From positions 1-5,843 of the forward strand of contig CAMNVD010000074.1 of assembly GCA_946562005.1 (NCBI GenBank): DNA of 5,843 nucleotides. The letters run 5' to 3'. A program made the position numbers and the translations under genes. Shown piece after piece: positions 1 to 5,843 of this stretch (position 1 is its first letter; the number at the start of each line of letters is the position of its first letter). The stretch is from an uncultured Clostridia bacterium (GTDB lineage: Bacteria; Bacillota; Dehalobacteriia; UBA4068; JAAVYR01). The notes under the pieces are model-generated. The model had not been told where the DNA came from and did no database searches. It saw only the letters and a program-made list of their open reading frames with translations.

Positions 1-921
1 GATGCACGCTTGCAGCTTTCTGGGGAAAATTACACTAGAATCCTCCTCCATCTAGATATGCCGGAAGAAGGAGAAGAAACTTTCCGTTTCATAGACCGCA
101 TTCATACCATTGCCAGCAAATATTACGATACCGTCTATGTGGTAGGTAATTCTACCAGTGATTATGACTTGTCTGCTTCTTTTGCCCGAGATAATACGAT
201 CATCAGCATTTTATCAGTGCTCTTCGTTATTATCGTACTGTTTTTCACTTTCAAAAGCGCAGGTCTGCCAATTCTTCTGATAGCAGTTATCCAAGGCAGC
301 GTTTGGATAAATTTTTCCTTTCCTTATCTCACCCAAGCACCTCTCTTCTTTTTAAGCTATCTCATCGTTAGCTCCATTCAGTTGGGTGCCAATATCGACT
401 ACGCCATTGTTATCTCCAACCGTTATCTTGAACTAAAAAAGGAAAGGCCCTTAAAAGATGCTATGACAGAGGCGCTAAACTTCGCTTTTCCTACCGTACT
501 GACCTCCGGTAGTATTTTAGCCGCCGCAGGATTTCTCATCAGCAAATTATCCACAGACCCCAGTATTGTTTCTATCGGCGCAAATTTAGGACGAGGCACG
601 ATTATTTCCATGTTCCTAGTCATGTGCATCCTGCCTGAAATTTTACTTTTAGGTGATGCGCTTATTGAACGAACCAGCTTCAACCTAAAAAAGCCGGACA
701 CCATTAAAAACGACACTGGCATCTTTGTCGTCAACGGCAGAGTCCGAGGCTATATCAATGGCTTCATAGATGCAGATGTCCATGGCATCGTCAAAGGCAA
801 TGTAAAAGGACACATCCACATTGATACCGGCGGAGAAACCCAAGACATGGAACACCTCCCCAAATCCTCATTAGACAATGAAGAACCCGTAAAGAAAGGA
901 GTGATAACAGATGAAAAATAA
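1..921 (+). CDS. RND/MMPL-family transporter, C-terminal part (5' end outside window)
   Basis: The frame is open from base 1, so the 306 residues seen are the C-terminal part of a longer membrane protein. Residues 1-60 look like the end of the second extracytoplasmic loop. Five hydrophobic segments follow at about 65-84, 88-108, 113-136, 160-183 and 196-218, which fits TM8-12 of an RND pump. The third carries GANIDYAIVISNRY, the GxxxDY signature of MMPL proteins. D133-Y134 correspond to the Asp-Tyr proton-relay pair known from MmpL3. The family uses proton-motive force to move lipids or other hydrophobic molecules out of the cytoplasmic membrane, but nothing here shows the substrate. After the last TM comes a soluble tail, cytoplasmic by RND topology, with seven Gly-x-Val/Ile tetrapeptides (residues 245-272) and then an acidic end. 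The stop overlaps the next gene by 11 bases, implying a shared transcript and translational coupling. The family call is firm; the function is inferred. Confidence 0.9.
   Translation, partial: DARLQLSGENYTRILLHLDMPEEGEETFRFIDRIHTIASKYYDTVYVVGNSTSDYDLSASFARDNTIISILSVLFVIIVLFFTFKSAGLPILLIAVIQGSVWINFSFPYLTQAPLFFLSYLIVSSIQLGANIDYAIVISNRYLELKKERPLKDAMTEALNFAFPTVLTSGSILAAAGFLISKLSTDPSIVSIGANLGRGTIISMFLVMCILPEILLLGDALIERTSFNLKKPDTIKNDTGIFVVNGRVRGYINGFIDADVHGIVKGNVKGHIHIDTGGETQDMEHLPKSSLDNEEPVKKGVITDEK
733..816 (+). repeat. Tetrapeptide repeat tail of the MMPL protein (bactofilin-like pattern)
   Basis: Codons 245-272 of the transporter fragment encode seven consecutive four-residue units of the form x-Gly-x-Val/Ile: NGRV, RGYI, NGFI, DADV, HGIV, KGNV, KGHI. 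Only the fourth unit replaces Gly with Ala. The regular alternation of hydrophobic and Gly positions resembles the beta-helical strands of bactofilins, which are polymer-forming cytoskeletal proteins. The segment follows the last membrane helix, so it should lie in the cytoplasm. The repeat is seen directly; the bactofilin-like fold is inference. Confidence 0.7.
895..901 (+). promoter_or_regulatory. Ribosome binding site of the large exported protein
   Basis: AAAGGAG lies 9 bases before the ATG at 911, inside the 3' coding end of the transporter gene. It supports the 911 start and, with the 11-base overlap, suggests translational coupling of the two genes. Confidence 0.85.
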
Positions 922-3900
922 GCCGCAAACAAAAAAAGTCATTGCGCTGTTATTATTATGCTCCTTTCTGATAACACTTTTTCCCACACCGCCTGCCATG
1001 GCAGCATCAGAGCAAACTACTATCTATATTCAAAATGGCGCCGACCTCATTGCCTTAGGGAAAAACTGCACCATGGATACCTGGTCCCAAAACAAGACGA
1101 TAGAACTTACCAGTGATATTGATTTATCCGCTATGGACTTTACCCCCATTCCCTCCTTTGGCGGCACCTTCCGTGGAAATGGGCACACCATTTCCGGACT
1201 CCATCTTACCAAAAAAGGCTCTTATCAAGGATTATTCCGTTATGTACAAGCCACCGGCAAGATAGAAAACCTGACGGTAAAAGGTACCATCAGCCCAGAA
1301 GGCACCTCCAAATACTTAGGTGGCATCGCTGGAAAGAACGATGGCGCCATCACCTATTGCACATTTAACGGTAATATTACAGGAAAAGGTTATGTTGGCG
1401 GCATTGCCGGTTTCACCTCCGAAACTGGCACCATTACCTACTGCACCGCCCAGGGACATTTATTAAGTGAGAGTTATACCGGCGGCATCACAGGACAAAA
1501 CTTCGGCGTCATTACTAACTGCCTAAACCACGCCAATGTAAATACAACAGCCATTACCAACAAAAAATCCTTATCCGATATTGAACCAGATGGCGATATG
1601 GACCTATCTGCTATTCGCTCTACAGAAAATTTAAGCATTACTACAGATACCGGCGGTATTGCAGGTTACTCTAAAGGGAAAATTAACAGCTGCAAAAATG
1701 ATGGTACCATCGGCTATCAGCACGTGGGATATAATACCGGTGGTATTTGCGGCAGACAGGCTGGTATCATCTCTGACTGCGAAAATAACGGTACTGTTTA
1801 CGGCAGAAAGGATGTAGGCGGCATTTGCGGCCAAGCTGAACCCTATATCGTCCAGGCATATAGCAAAGACGCCTTACAGCAACTAAACGACACCCTACGC
1901 TCTACCCAGTCCACCATTAGCAAAACAATCAATCGCTCCGACCATGAAATCACAAATACCCTAAACAACATTAACAATCAACTAGACAATGTAACCAATG
2001 CAGCTGACGCTATGACAGATAACGCCCTGGACTATGCAGATACCGTAATCAGCGATACTAATGACCTGCTTCGTCGTGTTTCCCGAAGTCTGGATTATAT
2101 GGAAAAAGGGTTGCAGCGGATTTCCACCGCTACAGTAAAATTAGGCTCCGGCATCGTCGAGCTGGAAGAAGCTGGTGAATCCCTGCTGAAATACCTCCGT
2201 GAGGTTTCCGCCGCTATAAAAAAGAATGAAACAGACAGCGACCAGCCCGACTCCCCAGATAAAGAAAACGTTAAACAAGATGAGATAGAAGACAAACTCC
2301 ACCAGGCAGAAGAAACACAAAAGGAACAGCAGGACATCCTCTCTTCTCTGCCGGAAAGTCAAATCAATCTGGAACAGCATATTGAAGATTTACAAACCAA
2401 CATCGACAACGGCACAGTCTCCTCAGCAGATATGGCTCCTATCAAAACGGATATTACCATCATAGAGCAGCAAATTGCTGTTACTGAAAACTATTTAACC
2501 AATGCGGAAGATATTTTGCGTTTTTTACAACAACAAGGTTATCTGCCTGATGATGCCACCATCAATGAGCTTCTCACTCAGTTAGGCATTACCGCTGAAC
2601 AAATTGCCGCTGTTAAACAAACCATCGAAACCATTAAAAATCAACTGCCCGACTTAGGCAAGGACCTAGACCCTGCCGCTATCCAGGCTGCTATCCAAAA
2701 ATTGCAAACCGCATTCCAACAGTTAGAACAGCAGTTCCAATCATTAAAACAGACTTTAGCAAAAACCACCGCCGCTATCCAAGCAATGAAAAAGCAAGCC
2801 CCTGAACTAAAAAAAGCGTTGGATTCTTTAGAAGACGGTCTCTATGATATCGAGCGGGGTATGGATAACTTAACCATGGGCGCAACAGAACTGACCCGTG
2901 CCATCAGAACCATTAACAGCGGAGATACGTTGCAAATCCCTGAAATCGACCAAGAATTCCGCAACAATATTGATGACCTCAGAACCTCCATCAACGGCAT
3001 TCAAGATGACGTCACGCAGCTAAATCAAACTATCGCCAATACACAAGATGACCTTATCAAGGACTTCACCACCATTAACGGACAGTTTTTACAAATTCTC
3101 AATATCCTTTCCGATACTTACGACCGCAACCAACCTGGTGAAAAAGAAGATTTTATCGAGGATATATCGGACCAAAATACATCTGCCATTACCCAGGGAA
3201 AAATTGTTGCTTCCAGCAACTATGGCAACATAGCTGCTGATATTAATACTGGCGGTATTGTCGGCAGCATGGCCATTGAGTATGATTTTGACCCAGAAGA
3301 TGACGTCGTAAAACAAGGAAAAGATTCCCTTCGTTTTACCTATCAGACCAAAGCCATTATAGAAAAATGCCAAAACCATGGTACCATCACCGGGAAAAAG
3401 AATTATGTTGGCTCTATCGTGGGAAAGATGGATTTAGGCACCGCCCTTCTTTGTGAAGGATATGGTAATGCAGAAAGCACCGACGGCAGTTTCGTCGGCG
3501 GTATTGCCGGCGCTTCTGATGGATATATCCGCAATAGCATAGCAAAATGTACGTTGGCCGGAGATGACTTTGTCGGCGGCATTACCGGACAAGGGCAAAC
3601 CATTACGGGCTGCTACACACTGGTCCATATCGCTCGCGCAGGTGAAAATCAAGGTGCCATTGCCGGCATAGACAGTGAAGAAAAACAAAATATCCAGCAA
3701 AATTATTTTGTCAGCACTGCCTTAGGCGGCATTGATAATATTTCCTATCAAGGCCGGGCAGAAGCCATCGACATTGCCTCATTTTGCAATTTTATCGAAA
3801 AAACATTCCAACATGAAGTCACCTTCCGCCTTATCTATATGGCAGATGATAAGATTATCGCCACACTGCCCTATACTTACGCCACCCCTATTGATACCGC

Positions 3901-4330
3901 CATGCTTCCTGCCGTGCCGGAAAAAGCCGGTTATTTCGGGACCTGGGAAAGTTATGATTATGCCATGCCGCTATATGACGCTATACTCCAAGCTGAATAT
4001 GAGCGGGCCATTGAAGTAATGCCTTCCGCCTTAAAAAGGGACGGGAAATCAATCGTCTTAATCTGTGGCGCATTTGATGATGAAACACAAATAGCAATCA
4101 CCGAAAATACAGCTGAAAACAAAATCCAAGGCAAAAGAATCCTTGCCAGCTACCAAGTAAAGATAACCGATAGCCACCCTAAGGCTAGCTATCAAGTACG
4201 CTATCTTCCTATTAAAAAAAATAGTAAAATTCTCATTTCTGCTGGAGATAATATACAAGAAGCCACAACAAAACCATTCGGCCGTTATGTAGAATGCACC
4301 GTACCAAACTCATATTTCACTCTTTATTAA
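911..4330 (+). CDS. Large exported GLUG beta-solenoid / coiled-coil protein, probable MMPL partner
   Basis: The protein has 1139 residues. Residues 1-32 form a signal peptide: a basic start, the core IALLLLCSFLITLF, and cleavage near PAMAA. Residues 33-128 look like the capping start of a beta-solenoid, with a DIDLSAMDFTPIPSFGGTF segment and GHTISGL. GLUG-type repeats (GGIAG...ITYC...NG.ITG) run at about 137-310, are interrupted by a mostly helical coiled-coil stretch (about 311-750), and resume at about 770-920. Residues 967-1035 resemble a small beta-grasp surface repeat (VTF..., LPAVPEKAGYFGTWE), followed by a beta-rich terminal part. No enzyme motif is visible. The overlap with the MMPL gene suggests that the two products act together outside the membrane, with the coiled coil as a spacer or docking arm; this is inference. 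The TAA at 4328-4330 is probably premature, because the same frame continues to 4504 with an anchor-like tail. As it stands, the product would be secreted without a C-terminal anchor. Confidence 0.88.
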   Translation: MKNKPQTKKVIALLLLCSFLITLFPTPPAMAASEQTTIYIQNGADLIALGKNCTMDTWSQNKTIELTSDIDLSAMDFTPIPSFGGTFRGNGHTISGLHLTKKGSYQGLFRYVQATGKIENLTVKGTISPEGTSKYLGGIAGKNDGAITYCTFNGNITGKGYVGGIAGFTSETGTITYCTAQGHLLSESYTGGITGQNFGVITNCLNHANVNTTAITNKKSLSDIEPDGDMDLSAIRSTENLSITTDTGGIAGYSKGKINSCKNDGTIGYQHVGYNTGGICGRQAGIISDCENNGTVYGRKDVGGICGQAEPYIVQAYSKDALQQLNDTLRSTQSTISKTINRSDHEITNTLNNINNQLDNVTNAADAMTDNALDYADTVISDTNDLLRRVSRSLDYMEKGLQRISTATVKLGSGIVELEEAGESLLKYLREVSAAIKKNETDSDQPDSPDKENVKQDEIEDKLHQAEETQKEQQDILSSLPESQINLEQHIEDLQTNIDNGTVSSADMAPIKTDITIIEQQIAVTENYLTNAEDILRFLQQQGYLPDDATINELLTQLGITAEQIAAVKQTIETIKNQLPDLGKDLDPAAIQAAIQKLQTAFQQLEQQFQSLKQTLAKTTAAIQAMKKQAPELKKALDSLEDGLYDIERGMDNLTMGATELTRAIRTINSGDTLQIPEIDQEFRNNIDDLRTSINGIQDDVTQLNQTIANTQDDLIKDFTTINGQFLQILNILSDTYDRNQPGEKEDFIEDISDQNTSAITQGKIVASSNYGNIAADINTGGIVGSMAIEYDFDPEDDVVKQGKDSLRFTYQTKAIIEKCQNHGTITGKKNYVGSIVGKMDLGTALLCEGYGNAESTDGSFVGGIAGASDGYIRNSIAKCTLAGDDFVGGITGQGQTITGCYTLVHIARAGENQGAIAGIDSEEKQNIQQNYFVSTALGGIDNISYQGRAEAIDIASFCNFIEKTFQHEVTFRLIYMADDKIIATLPYTYATPIDTAMLPAVPEKAGYFGTWESYDYAMPLYDAILQAEYERAIEVMPSALKRDGKSIVLICGAFDDETQIAITENTAENKIQGKRILASYQVKITDSHPKASYQVRYLPIKKNSKILISAGDNIQEATTKPFGRYVECTVPNSYFTLY
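1319..1840 (+). repeat. First GLUG-type solenoid repeat block
   Basis: Residues 137-310 of the large protein hold six units opening with GGIAG, GGITG or GGICG, at about 137, 163, 191, 248, 277 and 303. Five of them continue to a strand ending in Cys, at residues 150, 178, 204, 261 and 290 (ITYC, ITYC, ITNC, INSC, ISDC), usually followed by xNxGxI/V. An acidic, polar insert of about 35 residues (about 210-245) separates units three and four. The sixth unit stops after GGICGQAE, where the coiled coil begins. Confidence 0.85.
1841..3160 (+). other. Coiled-coil insert within the solenoid
   Basis: Residues about 311-750 of the large protein are helix-forming, rich in Gln, Leu, Ile, Asn, Asp and Lys, without Cys, and show heptad-like spacing. 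A long first helix (about 316-439) is followed by an acidic, Pro-containing linker (440-455). Shorter helices come next, broken near prolines at about 481, 510, 545, 580 and 631, and a final helix spans about 681-735. The chain re-enters the solenoid at SNYGNIAADINTGGIVG. The helical nature is read by eye; no coiled-coil score was computed. Confidence 0.75.
3215..3670 (+). repeat. Second GLUG-type solenoid repeat block
   Basis: Residues 769-920 of the large protein resume the solenoid with GGIVG, GSIVG, GGIAG, GGITG and a degenerate GAIAG (at about 781, 834, 863, 889 and 915). Cysteines at 820, 848, 880 and 901 sit in the same strand position as in the first block (IIEKC, ALLCEG, IAKC, ITGC). 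The first unit carries an acidic insertion, MAIEYDFDPEDDVV, right after the coiled coil returns. Confidence 0.85.
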
Positions 4331-4504
4331 GTATCAAAAACTTCGCTATCTTGGCTGTATGGACTTATCGACGTTTTATTCATAGCTAGCGGCTACAGAT
4401 TCTATCAAAGAAAACTTAGAAAAAGAAAACAACAAAAAAAGCAAAAGGAAGAAAAACAGGATTTATCTGAGAGCTCTCTTGCAAAGAATGCAGCTATCCA
4501 GTAA
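4331..4504 (+). pseudogene. In-frame continuation of the large protein beyond its TAA: anchor-like 3' end
   Basis: Downstream of the TAA at 4328-4330, the same frame stays open for 57 sense codons and ends at a second TAA (4502-4504). It contains no ATG, GTG or TTG codon, so it cannot be an ordinary separate gene. It encodes a short hydrophobic stretch, SLSWLYGLIDVLFIASGY (codons 5-22 of this piece). A strongly basic, Gln-rich run begins with RFYQRKLRKRKQQKK, and a polar end follows. This is the layout of a C-terminal membrane anchor with a cytoplasmic stop-transfer tail, which suits an exported protein. The hydrophobic stretch is short and contains one Asp, so the anchor call is not certain. 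The simplest reading is a full-length protein of about 1197 residues interrupted by a single nonsense codon or sequencing error; stop-codon readthrough is a less likely alternative. Confidence 0.75.
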
Positions 4505-4555
4505 AATAAAAATATCTTAGCATCTTTTATGAAAAGCCTATTGTAAGAAATATTT

Positions 4556-4560
4556 AGGAG
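4556..4560 (+). promoter_or_regulatory. Ribosome binding site of the YjbR-family gene
   Basis: AGGAG sits 10 bases before the ATG at 4571, a workable though slightly long spacing, and there is no better start nearby. It supports independent initiation of this gene whether or not it shares the upstream transcript. Confidence 0.75.
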
Positions 4561-4570
4561 ATTAGATATT

Positions 4571-4945
4571 ATGGATAAAAAGACGTTTTCTCGGCAAAGT
4601 ATTCTTCAGTATGCAGCAGATAACTTTAACGCAATACCCCATTACCTATGGGAAAAGTATCCAAACTATGCCGTTCTGAAACATACACACAACCAGAAAT
4701 GGTTTGGTATCATTGTGGATTTGCCCTGCGCTAAATTAGGCCTAAATAAATCCGAAGATATGGTAGACCTCTTGGTAGTAAAAGCAGACCCTGCTGCTAT
4801 CTCCACCCTATTAAATAACGATGGCTACCATCCAGCCTACTATATGAACAAAACTCATTGGATTTCTATCCGCTTAGATGGAACCATCTCAGAAGAGGAA
4901 ATCTGTTATCTCCTTAACGAAAGCTATAACTTAACCAAGAAATAA
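4571..4945 (+). CDS. MmcQ/YjbR-family small protein
   Basis: This complete 124-residue protein has the usual length of the family. Recognisable landmarks are an N-terminal helix (residues 5-20), W27-EKYPNYAVLKH with the aromatic-Pro-x-Tyr pattern, KWFGIIVDLP (43-52), a KLGL turn (55-58), VDLLVVKADP (65-74), and the C-terminal signature GYHPAYYMNKTHWISIRLDG (85-104) before a last helix. The family has a CyaY-like alpha/beta fold and is often labelled DNA-binding, but its cellular role is poorly defined, so no specific function is given. It lies 66 bases after the end of the upstream frame with no convincing terminator between, so it could be read from the transporter operon as well as from its own promoter. 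Nothing links it functionally to the transporter. It is followed directly by a strong terminator and converges with pyrB. Confidence 0.9.
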   Translation: MDKKTFSRQSILQYAADNFNAIPHYLWEKYPNYAVLKHTHNQKWFGIIVDLPCAKLGLNKSEDMVDLLVVKADPAAISTLLNNDGYHPAYYMNKTHWISIRLDGTISEEEICYLLNESYNLTKK

Positions 4946-4980
4946 AAAAGAGATAGGCCATAAAAGCCTATCTCTTTTTT
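4944..4980. terminator. Bidirectional intrinsic terminator
   Basis: The arms AAAAAAGAGATAGGC (4944-4958) and GCCTATCTCTTTTTT (4966-4980) are perfectly complementary over 15 bp, with a 7-base loop. The core is the 9-bp GAGATAGGC stem, flanked by A6 and T6 tracts, so each strand ends the hairpin in a U-run. It starts within the stop codon of the YjbR-family gene and can also end leftward transcripts from pyrB, whose stop is about 118 bases away. Confidence 0.93.
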
Positions 4981-4996
4981 ATAATTTATACCATGC

Positions 4997-5084
4997 TGTC
5001 ATCCTAAACGAATGTGAAGGATCTTTAAGCTTTATGATTAGAAAAGATTCTTCAGCGCCGCTTATGCTTTTGCTCTGAATGACA
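4997..5084. repeat. Imperfect inverted repeat, dispersed-repeat type
   Basis: The left arm begins TGTCATCCTAAACGAATG and continues GAAGGATCTTT. The right arm, read on the other strand, begins TGTCATTCAGAGCAAAAGC and ends GAAGAATCTTT. The ends (TGTCAT.C...GAAG.ATCTTT) match across both arms, while the right arm has about 12 extra bases in the middle, giving a bulged hairpin of 88 bases. The ends resemble a repeat family I recall from many bacterial genomes (TGTCATTCTGAGCGAAGCGAAGAATCT). It occupies the convergent gap between the YjbR-family gene and pyrB and encodes nothing visible. It may be a decayed non-autonomous element or a degraded hairpin repeat. Confidence 0.7.
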
Positions 5085-5098
5085 ACGGATAATCATTT

Positions 5099-5843
5099 TT
5101 ATTTTATCGAACCCGTCACCAGAGCTAAGAGCGCCATACGTACGGGCACCCCATTCCCCACCTGACGGAAATAAGCAGCACCTGGATATTTATCCACCCC
5201 TACTGTGATTTCATTCACTCTAGGCAATGGATGAAGGATAATGGCGTCTTTCTTAAATTTTCCTACCATTGCCTCATCAATGATAAATTCATCTTTTACT
5301 GCTTCATAGTCAGAGACATCCTCAAACCGTTCCCGTTGCACACGAGTCATATAGATAACATCTGCTTTGCTGCAAGCGTCTGCCAAGTTATTGCTTTCCT
5401 CGATAACTACGCCACGCTCCCGCACCTTCTGGGTGATAATTTCAGGCATAGGCAAAGAGCTTGGTGAACAAAAAATAAGTTTCGTATGATACATCGCTAA
5501 GAAATCCACCAGAGAATGAACCGTCCGCCCGTGTTTCAAATCTCCGACTAAGGCAATGGTTAAACCGTCTAAATCCTCTTTTTCCTTAAAGATAGTATAA
5601 ATATCTAAAAGCGCCTGCGTAGGATGCTGTCCTGGACCATCCCCTGCATTGATAACAGGAACCTCAGCTGCATCAGCAGCAATTTTTAATGTTCCCTTTT
5701 CCGGGCTACGACAAACGATAACATCTGCATAAGTATCAATAACCCGCATAGAGTCGTAAATGCTTTCTCCCTTAGCTAGAGATGAGGTATGCGCATCTAC
5801 AGACTCAGCCACAGTAATGCAACTGCCACCCAGACGGTTCATA
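5099..5843 (-). CDS. pyrB: Aspartate carbamoyltransferase catalytic subunit (5' end outside window)
   Basis: This enzyme joins carbamoyl phosphate and L-aspartate to give N-carbamoyl-L-aspartate, the first committed step of pyrimidine synthesis, in the cytoplasm. The 247 residues seen start at an internal Met (MNRLGG); about 60 N-terminal residues, including the STRT phosphate-binding motif, lie beyond the window edge. Active-site landmarks, numbered from that Met, are SLAKGES (K24), CRSPEKG (R45), NAGDGPGQHPTQ (H73, Q76), GDLKHGRTVHS (R106), TRVQRERF (R167, Q169) and HPLPRVNEI (204-212). They match the residues that bind carbamoyl phosphate and aspartate in the E. coli enzyme. The NRLGG and TRVQRERF style is closer to the E. 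coli/archaeal type, which often works with the regulatory subunit PyrI, than to the B. subtilis type. No pyrI follows: the gene ends at a TAA next to the inverted repeat and shared terminator, so it is the last gene of its transcript here. Confidence 0.97.
   Translation of the reverse strand, partial: MNRLGGSCITVAESVDAHTSSLAKGESIYDSMRVIDTYADVIVCRSPEKGTLKIAADAAEVPVINAGDGPGQHPTQALLDIYTIFKEKEDLDGLTIALVGDLKHGRTVHSLVDFLAMYHTKLIFCSPSSLPMPEIITQKVRERGVVIEESNNLADACSKADVIYMTRVQRERFEDVSDYEAVKDEFIIDEAMVGKFKKDAIILHPLPRVNEITVGVDKYPGAAYFRQVGNGVPVRMALLALVTGSIK

Noticed and set aside
2095..2380. Two overlapping open frames on the - strand inside the coiled-coil region
   Set aside because: They are antisense to a well-supported coding frame, have Ser/Phe/Cys-rich composition mirroring Glu/Lys/Gln codons, and lack recognisable domains.
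3048..3379. Open frames on both strands inside the large gene near the end of the coiled coil
   Set aside because: They lie wholly inside the strong 911-4330 frame, have no recognisable product, and are explained as shadows.
3732..4019. 95-codon + strand frame inside the 3' part of the large gene
   Set aside because: It overlaps conserved beta-rich coding sequence in another frame, and its translation is Pro/Ile/Lys-rich with no known domain.
4145..4201. Near-duplicate DNA encoding ASYQVK and ASYQVR 13 residues apart
   Set aside because: Very short, with no further similarity around it; likely chance or similar beta strands.
4524..4536. Small palindrome CTTTT-ATG-AAAAG after the large gene, as a terminator
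   Set aside because: The stem is 5 bp, almost all A-T, with a 3-base loop and no following T-run. It is too weak to end transcription.
4517..4544. Possible promoter for the YjbR-family gene (TTAGCA, 16 bases, TATTGT)
   Set aside because: Both boxes are weak matches in AT-rich DNA, so this could be chance; not listed as a feature.
5231..5467. 78-codon + strand frame opposite pyrB
   Set aside because: It is antisense to highly conserved PyrB active-site codons and has no recognisable product.

Overview
The window reads as chromosomal DNA from a low-to-moderate GC anaerobic Firmicute. A Negativicutes or Clostridia gut-type genome is my best guess, based on protein style, strong AGGAG-type ribosome binding sites and the repeat near 5.0 kb. 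The sequence does not fix the genus, and the cell-envelope type (one or two membranes) is unknown.

Region 1 (1-4504, + strand) holds two translationally coupled genes. The first is the 3' part of an RND/MMPL-family membrane transporter. It carries the GxxxDY proton-relay signature and ends in an unusual soluble tail built of Gly/Val-Ile tetrapeptides. Its last 11 bases overlap the start of a very large exported protein of 1139 codons. That protein has a signal peptide, a GLUG-type beta-solenoid interrupted by about 430 residues of coiled coil, and a beta-rich C-terminal part. The reading frame runs past its TAA stop for 57 more sense codons with no start codon of their own. These codons encode a short hydrophobic segment and a strongly basic tail, so the gene looks like a membrane-anchored protein cut by one nonsense codon. 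The pairing suggests that the coiled-coil/solenoid protein is an extracytoplasmic partner of the MMPL transporter, but the cargo is unknown.

Region 2 (4505-4980, + strand) holds a small MmcQ/YjbR-family gene with its own good ribosome binding site, followed by a perfect 15-bp hairpin with A- and T-tracts that can terminate transcription from both sides. Region 3 (4981-5098) is intergenic and holds an 88-bp imperfect inverted repeat whose ends look like a dispersed bacterial repeat family. Region 4 (5099-5843, - strand) is the 3' three-quarters or so of pyrB, the catalytic subunit of aspartate carbamoyltransferase, converging on the YjbR-family gene. No RNA genes, CRISPR arrays, transposase genes or origins are seen.
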